A stretch of DNA of 23,312 nt from an uncultured Candidatus Melainabacteria bacterium (GTDB taxonomy: Bacteria; Cyanobacteriota; Vampirovibrionia; Gastranaerophilales; Gastranaerophilaceae), in NCBI GenBank assembly GCA_934747325.1, contig CAKVGW010000025.1, positions 1-23,312 of the forward strand, read 5' to 3'. The notes beneath the pieces were generated by a model. That model was not told the DNA's origin. It was given only the letters and a program-made list of their open reading frames with translations, and did not search any database. The position numbers and the translations under genes were made by a program. Of this stretch, positions 6,955-14,389 are shown one piece after another (the first letter of the stretch is position 1; each line of letters opens with the position of its first letter).

Positions 6955-8157
6955 CTATTTTAAAGATTTTACAATAACCTCTGCTACATTATCCAATTCA
7001 GCAAGTTGTTCTTCTTTTAATGTCGATTTGATGCAAATAGAGTCGTTTAGAATTTCAGAACCCTTAATTTTTTCCAAAATCTCTCTCATTTGGTTTCCGC
7101 AAGTTGGCGCCCAACTTCCGTTTTGGATAAGTACATATTTTCTGTTTTGTAAGTTATGTGCGCTTAAAACATGTAAGAATGCTTCCATTGATTCAAATAT
7201 TCCGGCATTGTATGTTGTTGTCGCAAGAACTATGTGAGAATATTTGAAAGCTTCTGCCAGTACAAAAGACGAGTGTGTCATTGATACATCAAACATTTTA
7301 ATGTTTTTAATGCCTTTATCTGCAAGTTTTGCTGCTACAAGATTTGCTACGCTTTCAGTACCGCCATAAACAGAAGAGTAAGCTATAAGAACTGAATTTT
7401 CTTCCGGAGTATAAGTTGACCATTTGTCATATTTTTCTACAAACAAATCTATATTTTGTCTTATAAGTAAACCGTGCAAAGGACAAATTAATTTTATATC
7501 AAGCGCATTTGCTTTTTTTAGTAACATTTGAACTTGTAAACCGTATTTGCCGACAATATTTGTGTAATATCTTCTTGCTTCATTCAGATAATCGCATTCC
7601 CAATTAACTTCATCATCAAACAAATTACCGTTTATTGCGCCAAAAGAGCCGAACGCATCTGCTGAAAATAAAATTTTATCCGTTTTATCGTAAGTTACCA
7701 TAACTTCCGGCCAATGCACCATTGGAGCAAGAATAAATTGAAATTCATGTTTACCTGTATTTAGTGTATCACCTTCTTTTACTACAACTGCACGTGAATC
7801 AATATCAAAGTTAAAGAATTGTTTTATCATACCAACAGTTTTTGCAGTGCAAACAATTTTAACATTCGGATAAAGTTTAACTACTTCTGCAATTAAGGCG
7901 CAATGGTCAGGTTCCATGTGTTGCACAACCAAATAATCTAACATTTCCCCTTCAAGAGCTTTTGTTAAATTCTCAAAAAATTGTTCTGCACAAACTTTGT
8001 CAACCGTATCAAATAAAACATTTTTTTCATCTTTCAAAACGTAAGAGTTATAAGAAATTCCATCTTTTACCGGATAAGCACTTTCAAATAAACTCAGTTT
8101 TCTATCTGAACAGCCAATATAAAATAAATCTTCTGTAATTTTTCTGATGTTGTGCAT
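6955..8157 (-). CDS. fprA: A-type flavodiiron protein (O2/NO reductase)
   Basis: The 400-residue cytosolic protein fuses a metallo-beta-lactamase-like diiron domain (about 1-250) to a flavodoxin domain (about 255-400). The diiron ligands are all present: H80-x-E82-x-D84, H148, D167 and H228. The FMN loop reads AYSSVYGGTE (259-268). These enzymes reduce O2 to water or NO to N2O with electrons from rubredoxin, whose gene follows immediately; this is a standard oxygen defence in anaerobes. GGGAG precedes the ATG. The gene diverges from a PadR-type regulator, and its promoter carries a palindrome within the -35/-10 spacer, suggesting repression. Confidence 0.95.
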   Translation of the reverse strand: MHNIRKITEDLFYIGCSDRKLSLFESAYPVKDGISYNSYVLKDEKNVLFDTVDKVCAEQFFENLTKALEGEMLDYLVVQHMEPDHCALIAEVVKLYPNVKIVCTAKTVGMIKQFFNFDIDSRAVVVKEGDTLNTGKHEFQFILAPMVHWPEVMVTYDKTDKILFSADAFGSFGAINGNLFDDEVNWECDYLNEARRYYTNIVGKYGLQVQMLLKKANALDIKLICPLHGLLIRQNIDLFVEKYDKWSTYTPEENSVLIAYSSVYGGTESVANLVAAKLADKGIKNIKMFDVSMTHSSFVLAEAFKYSHIVLATTTYNAGIFESMEAFLHVLSAHNLQNRKYVLIQNGSWAPTCGNQMREILEKIKGSEILNDSICIKSTLKEEQLAELDNVAEVIVKSLK

Positions 8158-8184
8158 AGTTAAATCTCCCTTGAATGCATGTTA

Positions 8185-8213
8185 ATTTTAACAAAATCAA
8201 TATGATTTTGCAA
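8185..8213 (-). promoter_or_regulatory. fprA promoter
   Basis: On the minus strand TTGCAA (8213-8208), a 17-base spacer and TAAAAT (8190-8185) with TGT before it form an extended -10 promoter. The predicted start is about 20 bases before the fprA ATG. Confidence 0.6.
8192..8210. promoter_or_regulatory. Candidate operator in the fprA promoter spacer
   Basis: CAAAATCA-ATA-TGATTTTG is a perfect 8+3+8 palindrome. It fills the spacer of the fprA promoter and touches the -35 box, the classic position for a repressor that blocks RNA polymerase. The divergent PadR-type gene is the obvious candidate binder (inference). Confidence 0.5.
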
Positions 8214-8229
8214 AAACTTCTAAAAAACT

Positions 8230-8247
8230 CTAAAATCAAAATTTTAG
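8230..8247. promoter_or_regulatory. Second palindrome in the fprA/padR divergent region
   Basis: CTAAAAT-CAAA-ATTTTAG is a 7+4+7 palindrome sharing AAAATCA with the operator at 8192-8210. It ends about 25 bases upstream of the padR -10 box, where it could serve autoregulation. Confidence 0.4.
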
Positions 8248-8271
8248 TATTCTAATAAAAAAGCTATTTTA

Positions 8272-8280
8272 TGCTATAAT
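8272..8280 (+). promoter_or_regulatory. Extended -10 promoter of the padR-type gene
   Basis: TGCTATAAT is a perfect extended -10 element. It ends six bases before the ATG at 8287, so the transcript is expected to be leaderless; there is no Shine-Dalgarno sequence in between. Confidence 0.6.
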
Positions 8281-8286
8281 GGGCTT

Positions 8287-8799
8287 ATGATAGAGCTTCT
8301 GATTTTATTTGAATTAAATAGACGAGTTTTGACGATGTATGGAATTTCAAAGGAAATCCGTGCAACGTTCGCTGTTTTGACAACGCCAAGTTATGGAACA
8401 ATTAAACCGGCTCTTACACGTCTTGAAAATGGTGGTTTTGTAAAAAAACAAAAGACCATGTCTGAAGGCGGGCGTCCATCTTGCTATTATTCAATTACAA
8501 AAGAAGGTGTTGAAGAATTGAAACGTCTTATAATGGCACCACCTTTAGAAAACCCTATTCAATTTTTTACAACAGCTCGTGTGAAACTTGCTTGTTCTGA
8601 TTGTTTAAATAATTCAGAACAATTAGCAATGTTAAAACAATTGAAATTGAAAGCTGAAAATATTTTGCTTGATACAAAAAATATTATGAGCGAGAAAGAG
8701 CTTTCTTTTTATCCTAAAATGGTTTTTGATAACCTGACTTGCGAATATAAAAATTTTATTTCATTGTTGGAGGGTTTTGAAAATGCCTGCACTCATTAG
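8287..8799 (+). CDS. PadR-family transcriptional regulator
   Basis: The 170-residue protein has the PadR winged helix at residues 1-80. MYGISKEI leads the first helix, PSYGTIKPALTRLENGGFV gives the recognition helix and turn, and GRPSCYYSITKEGVEEL forms the wing. A longer C-terminal helical dimerisation part (about 85-170, FFTTARVKLACSDC...) follows, as in PadR subfamily 1. Such dimers repress nearby genes and respond to phenolics, drugs or stress. It diverges from fprA, and two palindromes lie between them, so self-regulation and control of fprA are likely but inferred. The 3' end overlaps the DUF512 gene by 17 bases, so the two are translationally coupled. Confidence 0.85.
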   Translation: MIELLILFELNRRVLTMYGISKEIRATFAVLTTPSYGTIKPALTRLENGGFVKKQKTMSEGGRPSCYYSITKEGVEELKRLIMAPPLENPIQFFTTARVKLACSDCLNNSEQLAMLKQLKLKAENILLDTKNIMSEKELSFYPKMVFDNLTCEYKNFISLLEGFENACTH

Positions 8800-10051
8800 C
8801 GGCGTAGTAGAAGATTCTATTGCTCAAGAATTGGAAATAGAAGAAGGTGATATTCTTCTTTCTATTGATGGCGAAAAACTTCAAGATATGATAGATTATC
8901 GTTTTATGTGTAAAAGTGAGTTTTTAACTATAGAAATCCAAAAGAAAAACGGTGAGATTGAAGAAATTGAACTTGAAAAAGATTATGATGATGATTTGGG
9001 TATAATTTTTGAAAGTGCGGTTTTTGATAGAGTTAAACCTTGTTTAAACAATTGTATTTTTTGTTTTGTGGCTCAACAGCCAAAAGGTTTAAGAAATACT
9101 TTGTACGTAAAAGACGATGATTACAGACTTTCATATTTGCAAGGAACATATATTACGACTACAAATCTTACAGATGCGGATAAAGAAAGAATTTCGTCTT
9201 TACATCTCGGACCGTTTTATATTTCAGTACATGTGACAAATCCTGAGTTACGCATCAAAATGCTTAGAAATCCAAATGCGGGCAAAATTATGGAGAATTT
9301 GAAATGGTTTAAAGAAAATGAAATTCCATTCCATGCTCAAATCGTTTTATGCCCCGGATATAATGATGGCGCAGAATTAGATAGAACTCTAAAAGACTTG
9401 ACTTCTTTAGGTTCGGCTTTACTTTCTGTTGCTATTGTTCCGGTTGGTATAACTCAATTTAGAGATAGTGAATTAAAAACTGTTGATAAACAGGTTGCAG
9501 AAGAAACAATTAAAATTGCATCTAAGTACAAAAAAGTTTGTTGTTCAGATGAATTTTTCATACTTGCTGAAAAAGAAATTCCTAAAGCACGATATTATGG
9601 CAATTTTTCGCAACTTGATGATGGTGTGGGTTCTTTAAGAACAATTATGGATGATTTTGATACATTTGAACTTCCAAAAAGACTTTCTAAGAAGTTGAAA
9701 ATTAGTTTTGCATGCTCAGTTGCCGCAAAATCCGCGTTTGAATATATAGCATCAAAATTAAACAAAATTGTGAATTTAAAATGCACAGTAAACCCTGTGA
9801 AATCGACTTACTGGGGTAAAAATATTACGGTTGCAGGACTTATTACGTCGGATGACTTGATAAATTCTGTGAAAGACATTGATGCTGATTATATAGTTAT
9901 ACCGTCAATTATGTTAAAACCATTTACAAATTTATTTTTGGATGGAAATTCTTTGGATTATGTGGTTGAAAAAACAGGCAAGAATTTTTTTGTTGCGCAA
10001 AATAATTATTCGGTGTGTGAAGTTATTGATTTGATTGAAACGTATGTTTAG
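8783..10051 (+). CDS. DUF512 protein: PDZ plus radical-SAM-like iron-sulfur protein
   Basis: The 422-residue protein starts with a PDZ-like domain (about 1-60, ISGVVEDSIAQELEIEEGD). It then has the DUF512 signature, with radical-SAM-type cysteines C87-x3-C91-x2-C94 followed by PKGLRNTLYVKDDDYRLSYL. The C-terminal part (about 300-420) is a conserved alpha/beta domain. Homologues are widespread in Clostridia and the cyanobacterial lineage, but the reaction is unknown to me. I chose ATG 8783 because GGAGGG lies 8 bases before it; the in-frame TTG at 8777 is too close to that site. The start overlaps the end of padR, so the regulator and this protein are made together. Confidence 0.85.
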   Translation: MPALISGVVEDSIAQELEIEEGDILLSIDGEKLQDMIDYRFMCKSEFLTIEIQKKNGEIEEIELEKDYDDDLGIIFESAVFDRVKPCLNNCIFCFVAQQPKGLRNTLYVKDDDYRLSYLQGTYITTTNLTDADKERISSLHLGPFYISVHVTNPELRIKMLRNPNAGKIMENLKWFKENEIPFHAQIVLCPGYNDGAELDRTLKDLTSLGSALLSVAIVPVGITQFRDSELKTVDKQVAEETIKIASKYKKVCCSDEFFILAEKEIPKARYYGNFSQLDDGVGSLRTIMDDFDTFELPKRLSKKLKISFACSVAAKSAFEYIASKLNKIVNLKCTVNPVKSTYWGKNITVAGLITSDDLINSVKDIDADYIVIPSIMLKPFTNLFLDGNSLDYVVEKTGKNFFVAQNNYSVCEVIDLIETYV

Positions 10052-10058
10052 AACGAAC

Positions 10059-10078
10059 ACCTCCAAGGATAGGGAGGT
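10059..10078. repeat. Small GC hairpin just after the DUF512 gene
   Basis: ACCTCC (10059-10064) and GGAGGT (10073-10078) form a 6-bp stem with an 8-base loop, 7 bases after the stop codon. No T tract follows, so it is not a canonical terminator. Confidence 0.4.
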
Positions 10079-10083
10079 CGAAA

Positions 10084-10123
10084 CTGTGCTGAACCTTACA
10101 GATTCGGGTAGGTTACAGCACAG
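10084..10123. repeat. Long stem-loop
   Basis: CTGTGCTG...CAGCACAG pairs over 8 bp and continues, after a single bulged A, with AACCT/AGGTT. The total is about 13 bp around a 13-base loop. On the plus strand it is followed by AAAAAA, not T, so it does not terminate plus-strand transcription in the usual way. Confidence 0.6.
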
Positions 10124-10169
10124 AAAAAATAACTGATATCCATTCCAACCTGTCTTGGATTTTTCGGGC

Positions 10170-10235
10170 GAGCATAACATTTCAATAACAACAAATCCTT
10201 ACGGATTTTTATTGTTATTTTCATGTTATTTGCTC
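10170..10235. repeat. 66-base imperfect inverted repeat with a TTAC loop
   Basis: The arms run GAGC-ATAACAT...AATAACAA...AAATCC and GGATTT...TTGTTATT...ATGTTAT-TTGCTC around the loop TTAC (10199-10202). Most positions pair, with short internal bulges. Further outward, GGATTTTT and AAAAATCC and also GCGAGCA and TGCTCGC are inverted, so the whole block 10157-10281 could fold as one element, as in MITE-like repeats. Confidence 0.55.
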
Positions 10236-10326
10236 TTACGGGCTTGCTCGCTTACGCTCGACATCGTCCTATCAAAAATCCGCTCTCCTGTAAGGCGAGG
10301 GAATGACCTAAAGTCGTTCGTTTTTT

Positions 10327-10349
10327 ACATGCGCTAAACTAACGCATGT
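10327..10349. repeat. Perfect hairpin ACATGCG/CGCATGT
   Basis: A 7-bp perfect stem with a 9-base loop, preceded by TTTTTT. On the minus strand the hairpin is followed by AAAAAA read as T on the plus side, so no direction gives a full intrinsic terminator downstream of a known gene. Confidence 0.5.
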
Positions 10350-10351
10350 CA

Positions 10352-10373
10352 CACCCTCCCTCGGGGCAGGGTG
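10352..10373. repeat. GC-rich hairpin CACCCT/AGGGTG
   Basis: CACCCT (10352-10357) pairs with AGGGTG (10368-10373); a second AGGGTGT at 10387-10393 could compete. The local base composition differs sharply from the AT-rich surroundings. Confidence 0.45.
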
Positions 10374-10420
10374 CCGAAGGTGGGAAAGGGTGTTATTAAC
10401 ATATAAGCCTCCACCCTAAC

Positions 10421-10442
10421 CCTCTTCCCATAAAGGGAGAGG
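10421..10442. repeat. GC-rich hairpin CCTCTTCCC/GGGAGAGG
   Basis: An 8-bp stem with one bulged T and a 5-base loop. The wording CCACCCTAACCCTCTTCCC...GGGAGAGG resembles dispersed REP-like intergenic repeats. A related palindrome built on TATCCCTC/GAGGGATA occurs after clpP at 14354-14382. Confidence 0.5.
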
Positions 10443-10602
10443 ACCGCATTAAAGTAGTTCGATAGATATTTATGCCAACTAACTCTTTAGAATAACCTGT
10501 TCAATAAAAACTAGTAGCTTGGGTAATATACTCTTAATTATGCTTATTATTTAATTAAAATGTAGAAAACGATAGAATGCTAGCCGATAGGAGGATAACA
10601 AT

Positions 10603-11289
10603 ATGACAGCAGTTGTAGAAACGGAAAAACAAACGATTAGCGTAATTATAATTGAAGATTTTAAATTAACTCGTGTCGGGCTTAGATGTGCATTAAATGC
10701 AAATGAGGATATTCAAGTTGTAGCAGAAAGCGAAACTGCTACAGAAGGTTTAGAATTAATCAAAAAATATAATCCTGATATCGTTCTTATGGATTTAGGA
10801 CTTGCCGGCATGAATGGTATTGAAGCAACTGTTAAAGTCAAAGAAATGAATAAAGATATTAAAGTTATTGCTTTAACTTCACACGATAGAGAAGAAGAAG
10901 TTATTGCCGCGTTATCATCTGGAGCTATGGCTTATTGTTTGAAAGATATTGACCCTGCAAAATTAGCAGATGTAATACGTGATGTTAAAAATGGAGTTTG
11001 TTGGTTAGATCCGCTTATTGCAAGAAAAGCTCTTGATGCTTTCCCAAAACAGGAAACAATCGGCATTCTTAAAGATAAATCAACGGAAGAGGGCAGAGTA
11101 CCTTTGACCGATAGAGAATTTGAGGTTCTTAAACATTTAGTTGAAGGCAAAAGTAATACTGAAATAGCGAAGGAACTTATAGTTAGTGTACATACCGCAA
11201 AAGCGCATGTGTGTTCAATTTTACAAAAGATGTGTGTGAATGATAGGGTTCAAGCTGCAGTCAAAGCTGTTAAAGAAGGCTTAGTTTAG
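10603..11289 (+). CDS. NarL/LuxR-type response regulator
   Basis: The 228-residue protein has an N-terminal receiver domain (about 12-130): acidic pair E18-D19, phospho-acceptor D64 in DIVLMDLGLAGMNG, T92 and K114. The C-terminal LuxR-type helix-turn-helix (about 160-225) reads LTDREFEVLKHLVEGKSNTEIAKEL...VHTAKAHVCSILQKM. It should bind DNA when phosphorylated. No sensor kinase is adjacent, so it is an orphan whose partner lies elsewhere. A strong AGGAGG site lies 10 bases before the ATG. The gene is monocistronic: it is preceded by the hairpin-rich gap and closed by an intrinsic terminator. Confidence 0.92.
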   Translation: MTAVVETEKQTISVIIIEDFKLTRVGLRCALNANEDIQVVAESETATEGLELIKKYNPDIVLMDLGLAGMNGIEATVKVKEMNKDIKVIALTSHDREEEVIAALSSGAMAYCLKDIDPAKLADVIRDVKNGVCWLDPLIARKALDAFPKQETIGILKDKSTEEGRVPLTDREFEVLKHLVEGKSNTEIAKELIVSVHTAKAHVCSILQKMCVNDRVQAAVKAVKEGLV

Positions 11290-11311
11290 TGTTTATCTAA
11301 TATAACAAAGG

Positions 11312-11350
11312 GTCGCTATAGAGTATTCTATGGCGACTTTTTATTTTTCT
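11312..11350 (+). terminator. Intrinsic terminator of the response regulator gene
   Basis: GTCGCTATAGA and TCTATGGCGAC form an 11-bp stem with one G-T pair and the loop GTAT, followed by TTTTTATTTTT. Confidence 0.9.
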
Positions 11351-11357
11351 TTGTTTT

Positions 11358-11366
11358 TGGTACAAT
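11358..11366 (+). promoter_or_regulatory. Extended -10 promoter of gatA
   Basis: TGGTACAAT is an extended -10 element about 28 bases before the gatA ATG, directly behind the T tract of the preceding terminator. Confidence 0.45.
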
Positions 11367-11394
11367 TAAAAACAAAAATGGGAGATATAATATT

Positions 11395-12858
11395 ATGCTA
11401 GAACTATTGAAAAAGAGTGCAATGGAACAATCCAGAGCAATTCAAAATAAAGAAGTTTCAGCTGTTGAACTAACTAAAGCTTCATTAGATAGAATTAAAT
11501 CTATTGATGAAAAATTAGGTGCTTTTAATTCTTTAACAGAAGATACAGCTTTAGAAACTGCCAAAAAAGTAGATGAAAAAGTTGCAAAAGGAGAAGAATT
11601 ACCTCTTTTAGCAGGTGTTCCTCTTGCATTGAAAGATAATATGAACTTAGTTGGCTCTAAAACAACTGCATCAAGCAAGATTTTAGAAAATTTTGTTTCA
11701 CCTTACAACGCAACAGCTACTCAAAAATTATTAGACAATTTAATTCCAATCGTTGGTAAAGCTAACTTGGATGAATTTGCAATGGGTTCTTCAAACGAAA
11801 ACTCTGCTTTCAAAAAGGTTCACAATCCTTGGAATTTAAACAAAGTTCCGGGTGGTTCATCTGGTGGTTCAGCAGCTTCTGTTTCTTCTTGCGAAGCAGC
11901 ATTAGCACTAGGTTCTGATACAGGCGGAAGTATTCGTCTTCCTGCAAGCTTTTGTGGTATCGTTGGTATGAAACCTACTTATGGTAAAGTTTCAAGATAT
12001 GGTTTGATTGCTTTTGCGTCATCTCTTGACCAAATTGGTCCATTTGCAAGAACAGTAGAAGATGCAGCTGCATTATTAGAGGTTATTTCCGGTTACGATT
12101 ACCATGATTCAACTTCATTAAAATTACCTGTTGAAAATTATAGAAACAGTTTAAATAATGATATTAAAGGTATGAAAATCGGTGTTGTTAAAGAACTTAT
12201 GTCAGAAGGTTTAGCACCTGATGTTAAAAAAGCTCTTGAAGCAGCGATTGAAACATACAAAACTTTAGGTGCTGAAGTTGTTGAGATTTCACTTCCTAAC
12301 TTAAAACATTCAATTGGTATTTATTATATTTTAGCGACAGCAGAATGCAGTTCTAACTTGGCTAGATTTGATGGTGTGAGATATGGTCATAGAACGGCTG
12401 ACGCTAAAAATCTTCTTGAAATGTATTGTAAAACTCGTGCAGAAGGTTTCGGACCGGAAGTTAAACGTCGTATAATGCTTGGAACTTACGCTTTATCTTC
12501 AGGCTATTATGATGCTTATTATAAAAAAGCTTTACAAATGAGAAGAGTTGTAACGAATGACTTCTTAAAAGCGTTTGCTCAAGTTGATGCATTGATTTCA
12601 CCAACTTGTCCGACTACTGCTTTTGATTTGGGTGCAAAATCAGAAGATCCGCTTGCAATGTATTTAACAGATATTGCAACTATTTCTGCAAACTTAGCCG
12701 GCATTCCTGCTATTTCAGTTCCTGCAGGTTTTGATTCTGAAGGAATGCCTATCGGTTTACAAATCATGTCACCTCAGCTTACAGAAGCTAAATTGTTTAA
12801 CTTGGCTTACAAGTTTGAACAATCTCATGATTACTATAAACAAATGGCTAATATTTAG
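11395..12858 (+). CDS. gatA: Asp-tRNA(Asn)/Glu-tRNA(Gln) amidotransferase subunit A
   Basis: GatA is the glutaminase subunit of GatCAB, which converts mischarged Glu-tRNA(Gln) or Asp-tRNA(Asn) to the amide form. The 487-residue protein has the amidase-signature triad: K80 (in PLALKDNM), the cis-Ser S155 (in PGGSSGGSAAS) and the nucleophile S179 (in GSDTGGSIRLP). GGGAG precedes the ATG by about 10 bases. gatB and gatC are not adjacent, so the complex is encoded at separate loci. The amidase family is broad, but the length, the ANLDEFAMGSSNENSAF block and the FCGIVGMKPTYG wording are those of GatA. Confidence 0.95.
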   Translation: MLELLKKSAMEQSRAIQNKEVSAVELTKASLDRIKSIDEKLGAFNSLTEDTALETAKKVDEKVAKGEELPLLAGVPLALKDNMNLVGSKTTASSKILENFVSPYNATATQKLLDNLIPIVGKANLDEFAMGSSNENSAFKKVHNPWNLNKVPGGSSGGSAASVSSCEAALALGSDTGGSIRLPASFCGIVGMKPTYGKVSRYGLIAFASSLDQIGPFARTVEDAAALLEVISGYDYHDSTSLKLPVENYRNSLNNDIKGMKIGVVKELMSEGLAPDVKKALEAAIETYKTLGAEVVEISLPNLKHSIGIYYILATAECSSNLARFDGVRYGHRTADAKNLLEMYCKTRAEGFGPEVKRRIMLGTYALSSGYYDAYYKKALQMRRVVTNDFLKAFAQVDALISPTCPTTAFDLGAKSEDPLAMYLTDIATISANLAGIPAISVPAGFDSEGMPIGLQIMSPQLTEAKLFNLAYKFEQSHDYYKQMANI

Positions 12859-12878
12859 TTATAAAAATAGATAAATAC

Positions 12879-12912
12879 AAAAAGCCCGATGAAAAAAATC
12901 ATCGGGCTTTTT
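12879..12912. terminator. Bidirectional intrinsic terminator between gatA and clpX
   Basis: AAAAAGCCCGATGA and TCATCGGGCTTTTT form a perfect stem with a 6-base A loop between convergent genes. Both strands give a GC stem followed by at least five T residues. Confidence 0.92.
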
Positions 12913-12934
12913 GTTTATTAAAATTAAGTTTTTT

Positions 12935-14266
12935 CTAAGCAATTTCAGCTCTTGTTTTTTCAGAATTGCTTGAAGCGTTACTTTGCGGTAAATGAATTAA
13001 TTCAGCTGTGTTATCAATCTCATCTTGTTTTTCTACCATATCCTTTGTTACAACAAATTTTGTGATATCGTGTTTTGTAGGGATATCGTACATAACATCA
13101 AGCATTAATTCTTCTACAATAGAACGAAGCGCTCTAGCACCTGTTTTACGTTTAATTGCTTTTTTAGCAATCAAATCAATCGCTTCAGGTTCGAATTCCA
13201 AATCAACGCCATCCATTTCCATTAAGCATTTGTATTGTTTCAATACAGCGTTCTTAGGTTCTGTTAAAATCATCTTCAATGTTTTTTCATCCAATGCATC
13301 AAGAACCGCATAAACAGGAATACGGCCGATGAATTCAGGAATCAAACCGAATTTAAGTAAATCTTCCGGCTGTAATTTTTTTAGAATTTTAGCAGCAGCC
13401 TGTTCTTTTTCAGCTTGAGTTGGTGCAGATTTTCCAAAACCGATTGAAGTACCATCTTTAACACGATGTTCAATGATTTTGTCTAAATCAACGAATGCAC
13501 CACCAACGATAAACAAGATGTTGCTTGTATCAATCTGAATCATTTCTTGCTGAGGATGTTTTCTTCCGCCTTGAGGAGGAACATTTGATAAAGTACCTTC
13601 AATAAGTTTCAATAATGCTTGTTGAACGCCTTCGCCCGAAACATCTCTAGTAATAGAAGTGTTTTCTGACTTTCTTGCAATTTTGTCGATTTCGTCAATA
13701 TAAATAATACCTTTTTCAGCCTTTTTAGCATCGTAATCAGCGTTTTGGTACAATCTTAAAAGAATGTTTTCAACGTCATCACCAACATAACCTGCTTCTG
13801 TTAATGTTGTAGCATCAGCTACTGCAAACGGAACGTCAAGCATTTTTGCTAAAGTTTGAGCTAATAATGTTTTACCGCTACCAGTAGGACCAACAAGCAA
13901 GATGTTTGATTTCTGAATTTCAACACCGTTTGTATCAGCTTTTTGGTTATGTCTTAAACGTTTATAGTGGTTGTAAACAGCCACGGAAAGAACTTTTTTA
14001 GCATCGTCTTGTCCAACAATATGTTGATCCAAGTATTCTTTTATTTCATGAGGTTTTGGAATCGGTTTATCTTCAATATCTTCGTTTTTCTTTTCACCTT
14101 TTTCGCCTATTTTTTCTTTTTGTTCAAAAAATTCTTCATCTAAAATTTCGTTGCATAACTCAACGCATTCATCACAAATGAATACATCAGGGCCCGCAAT
14201 TAATTTTTTTACCTGATCCTGCGTTTTACCGCAAAATGAACATTTTAACCTATCATTAGATGACAT
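12935..14266 (-). CDS. clpX: ATP-dependent Clp protease ATPase subunit ClpX
   Basis: ClpX is the hexameric unfoldase that feeds tagged proteins to ClpP. The 443-residue protein has the N-terminal zinc-binding domain (C9, C12, C31, C34), Walker A GPTGSGKT (126-133) and Walker B IIYIDEID (187-194). It also has the pore loop GYVG (159-162), the RKH loop (235-237), and the IGF loop that docks on ClpP (275-277, in TSIGFGK). The length and C-terminus are normal. AGGAG precedes the ATG. It lies 123 bases downstream of clpP on the same strand. Two hairpins occupy that gap, so read-through from clpP may be limited. The usual upstream gene tig (trigger factor) is not here. Confidence 0.98.
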   Translation of the reverse strand: MSSNDRLKCSFCGKTQDQVKKLIAGPDVFICDECVELCNEILDEEFFEQKEKIGEKGEKKNEDIEDKPIPKPHEIKEYLDQHIVGQDDAKKVLSVAVYNHYKRLRHNQKADTNGVEIQKSNILLVGPTGSGKTLLAQTLAKMLDVPFAVADATTLTEAGYVGDDVENILLRLYQNADYDAKKAEKGIIYIDEIDKIARKSENTSITRDVSGEGVQQALLKLIEGTLSNVPPQGGRKHPQQEMIQIDTSNILFIVGGAFVDLDKIIEHRVKDGTSIGFGKSAPTQAEKEQAAAKILKKLQPEDLLKFGLIPEFIGRIPVYAVLDALDEKTLKMILTEPKNAVLKQYKCLMEMDGVDLEFEPEAIDLIAKKAIKRKTGARALRSIVEELMLDVMYDIPTKHDITKFVVTKDMVEKQDEIDNTAELIHLPQSNASSNSEKTRAEIA

Positions 14267-14306
14267 AATTTCTCCTGTTTGTTGACTGTTTAGATTTTAG
14301 TTTCTT

Positions 14307-14338
14307 ATTGTAGTTGGGCAAGTATGCCCAACTACAAT
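14307..14338 (-). repeat. Perfect 14-bp hairpin in the clpP-clpX gap
   Basis: ATTGTAGTTGGGCA (14307-14320) and TGCCCAACTACAAT (14325-14338) pair without mismatch around a 4-base loop, 40 bases upstream of the clpX ATG on the minus strand. No T tract follows. It could be a processing or stability element in a clpPX transcript, or a dispersed palindromic repeat. Confidence 0.6.
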
Positions 14339-14353
14339 TCTATATTGAAAAAC

Positions 14354-14382
14354 TATCCCTCACCCTCAAGGGGCGAGGGATA
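14354..14382 (-). terminator. Terminator-like hairpin after clpP
   Basis: TATCCCTC and GAGGGATA, with an inner CCC/GGG pairing, form a stem that starts 7 bases after the clpP stop codon. On the minus strand it is followed by GTTTTTC. This fits an intrinsic terminator that should uncouple most clpP transcription from clpX. The composition also resembles the GC-rich repeats at 10352-10442. Confidence 0.65.
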
Positions 14383-14389
14383 AAAATTT

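Larger units (their letters stand above)
10052..10602. other. Gene-free 551-base stretch rich in hairpins
   Basis: No credible gene is seen. The left 390 bases are GC-richer than the neighbouring coding DNA and hold at least six inverted repeats (listed separately) and recurring TTAC loops. The right part, from about 10443, is AT-rich and contains the promoter region of the response regulator. An open frame at 10155-10337 spans the hairpins and has no ribosome-binding site, so it is not called. Confidence 0.7.

Noticed and set aside
9932..10180. 82-codon minus-strand frame at the end of the DUF512 gene
   Set aside because: It is antisense to conserved DUF512 coding sequence and extends into the hairpin region; no start signals.
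10155..10337. 60-codon open frame in the hairpin-rich gap
   Set aside because: No ribosome-binding site; it runs through several inverted repeats and its sequence is explained by the repeat arms.
10052..10602. tRNA, riboswitch or CRISPR in the long gap
   Set aside because: No cloverleaf with a TTCGA-type T loop, no known riboswitch core, and the inverted repeats differ in sequence and spacing, unlike a CRISPR array.
13008..13313. 101-codon plus-strand frame within clpX
   Set aside because: Shadow of clpX, whose full motif set is on the other strand.
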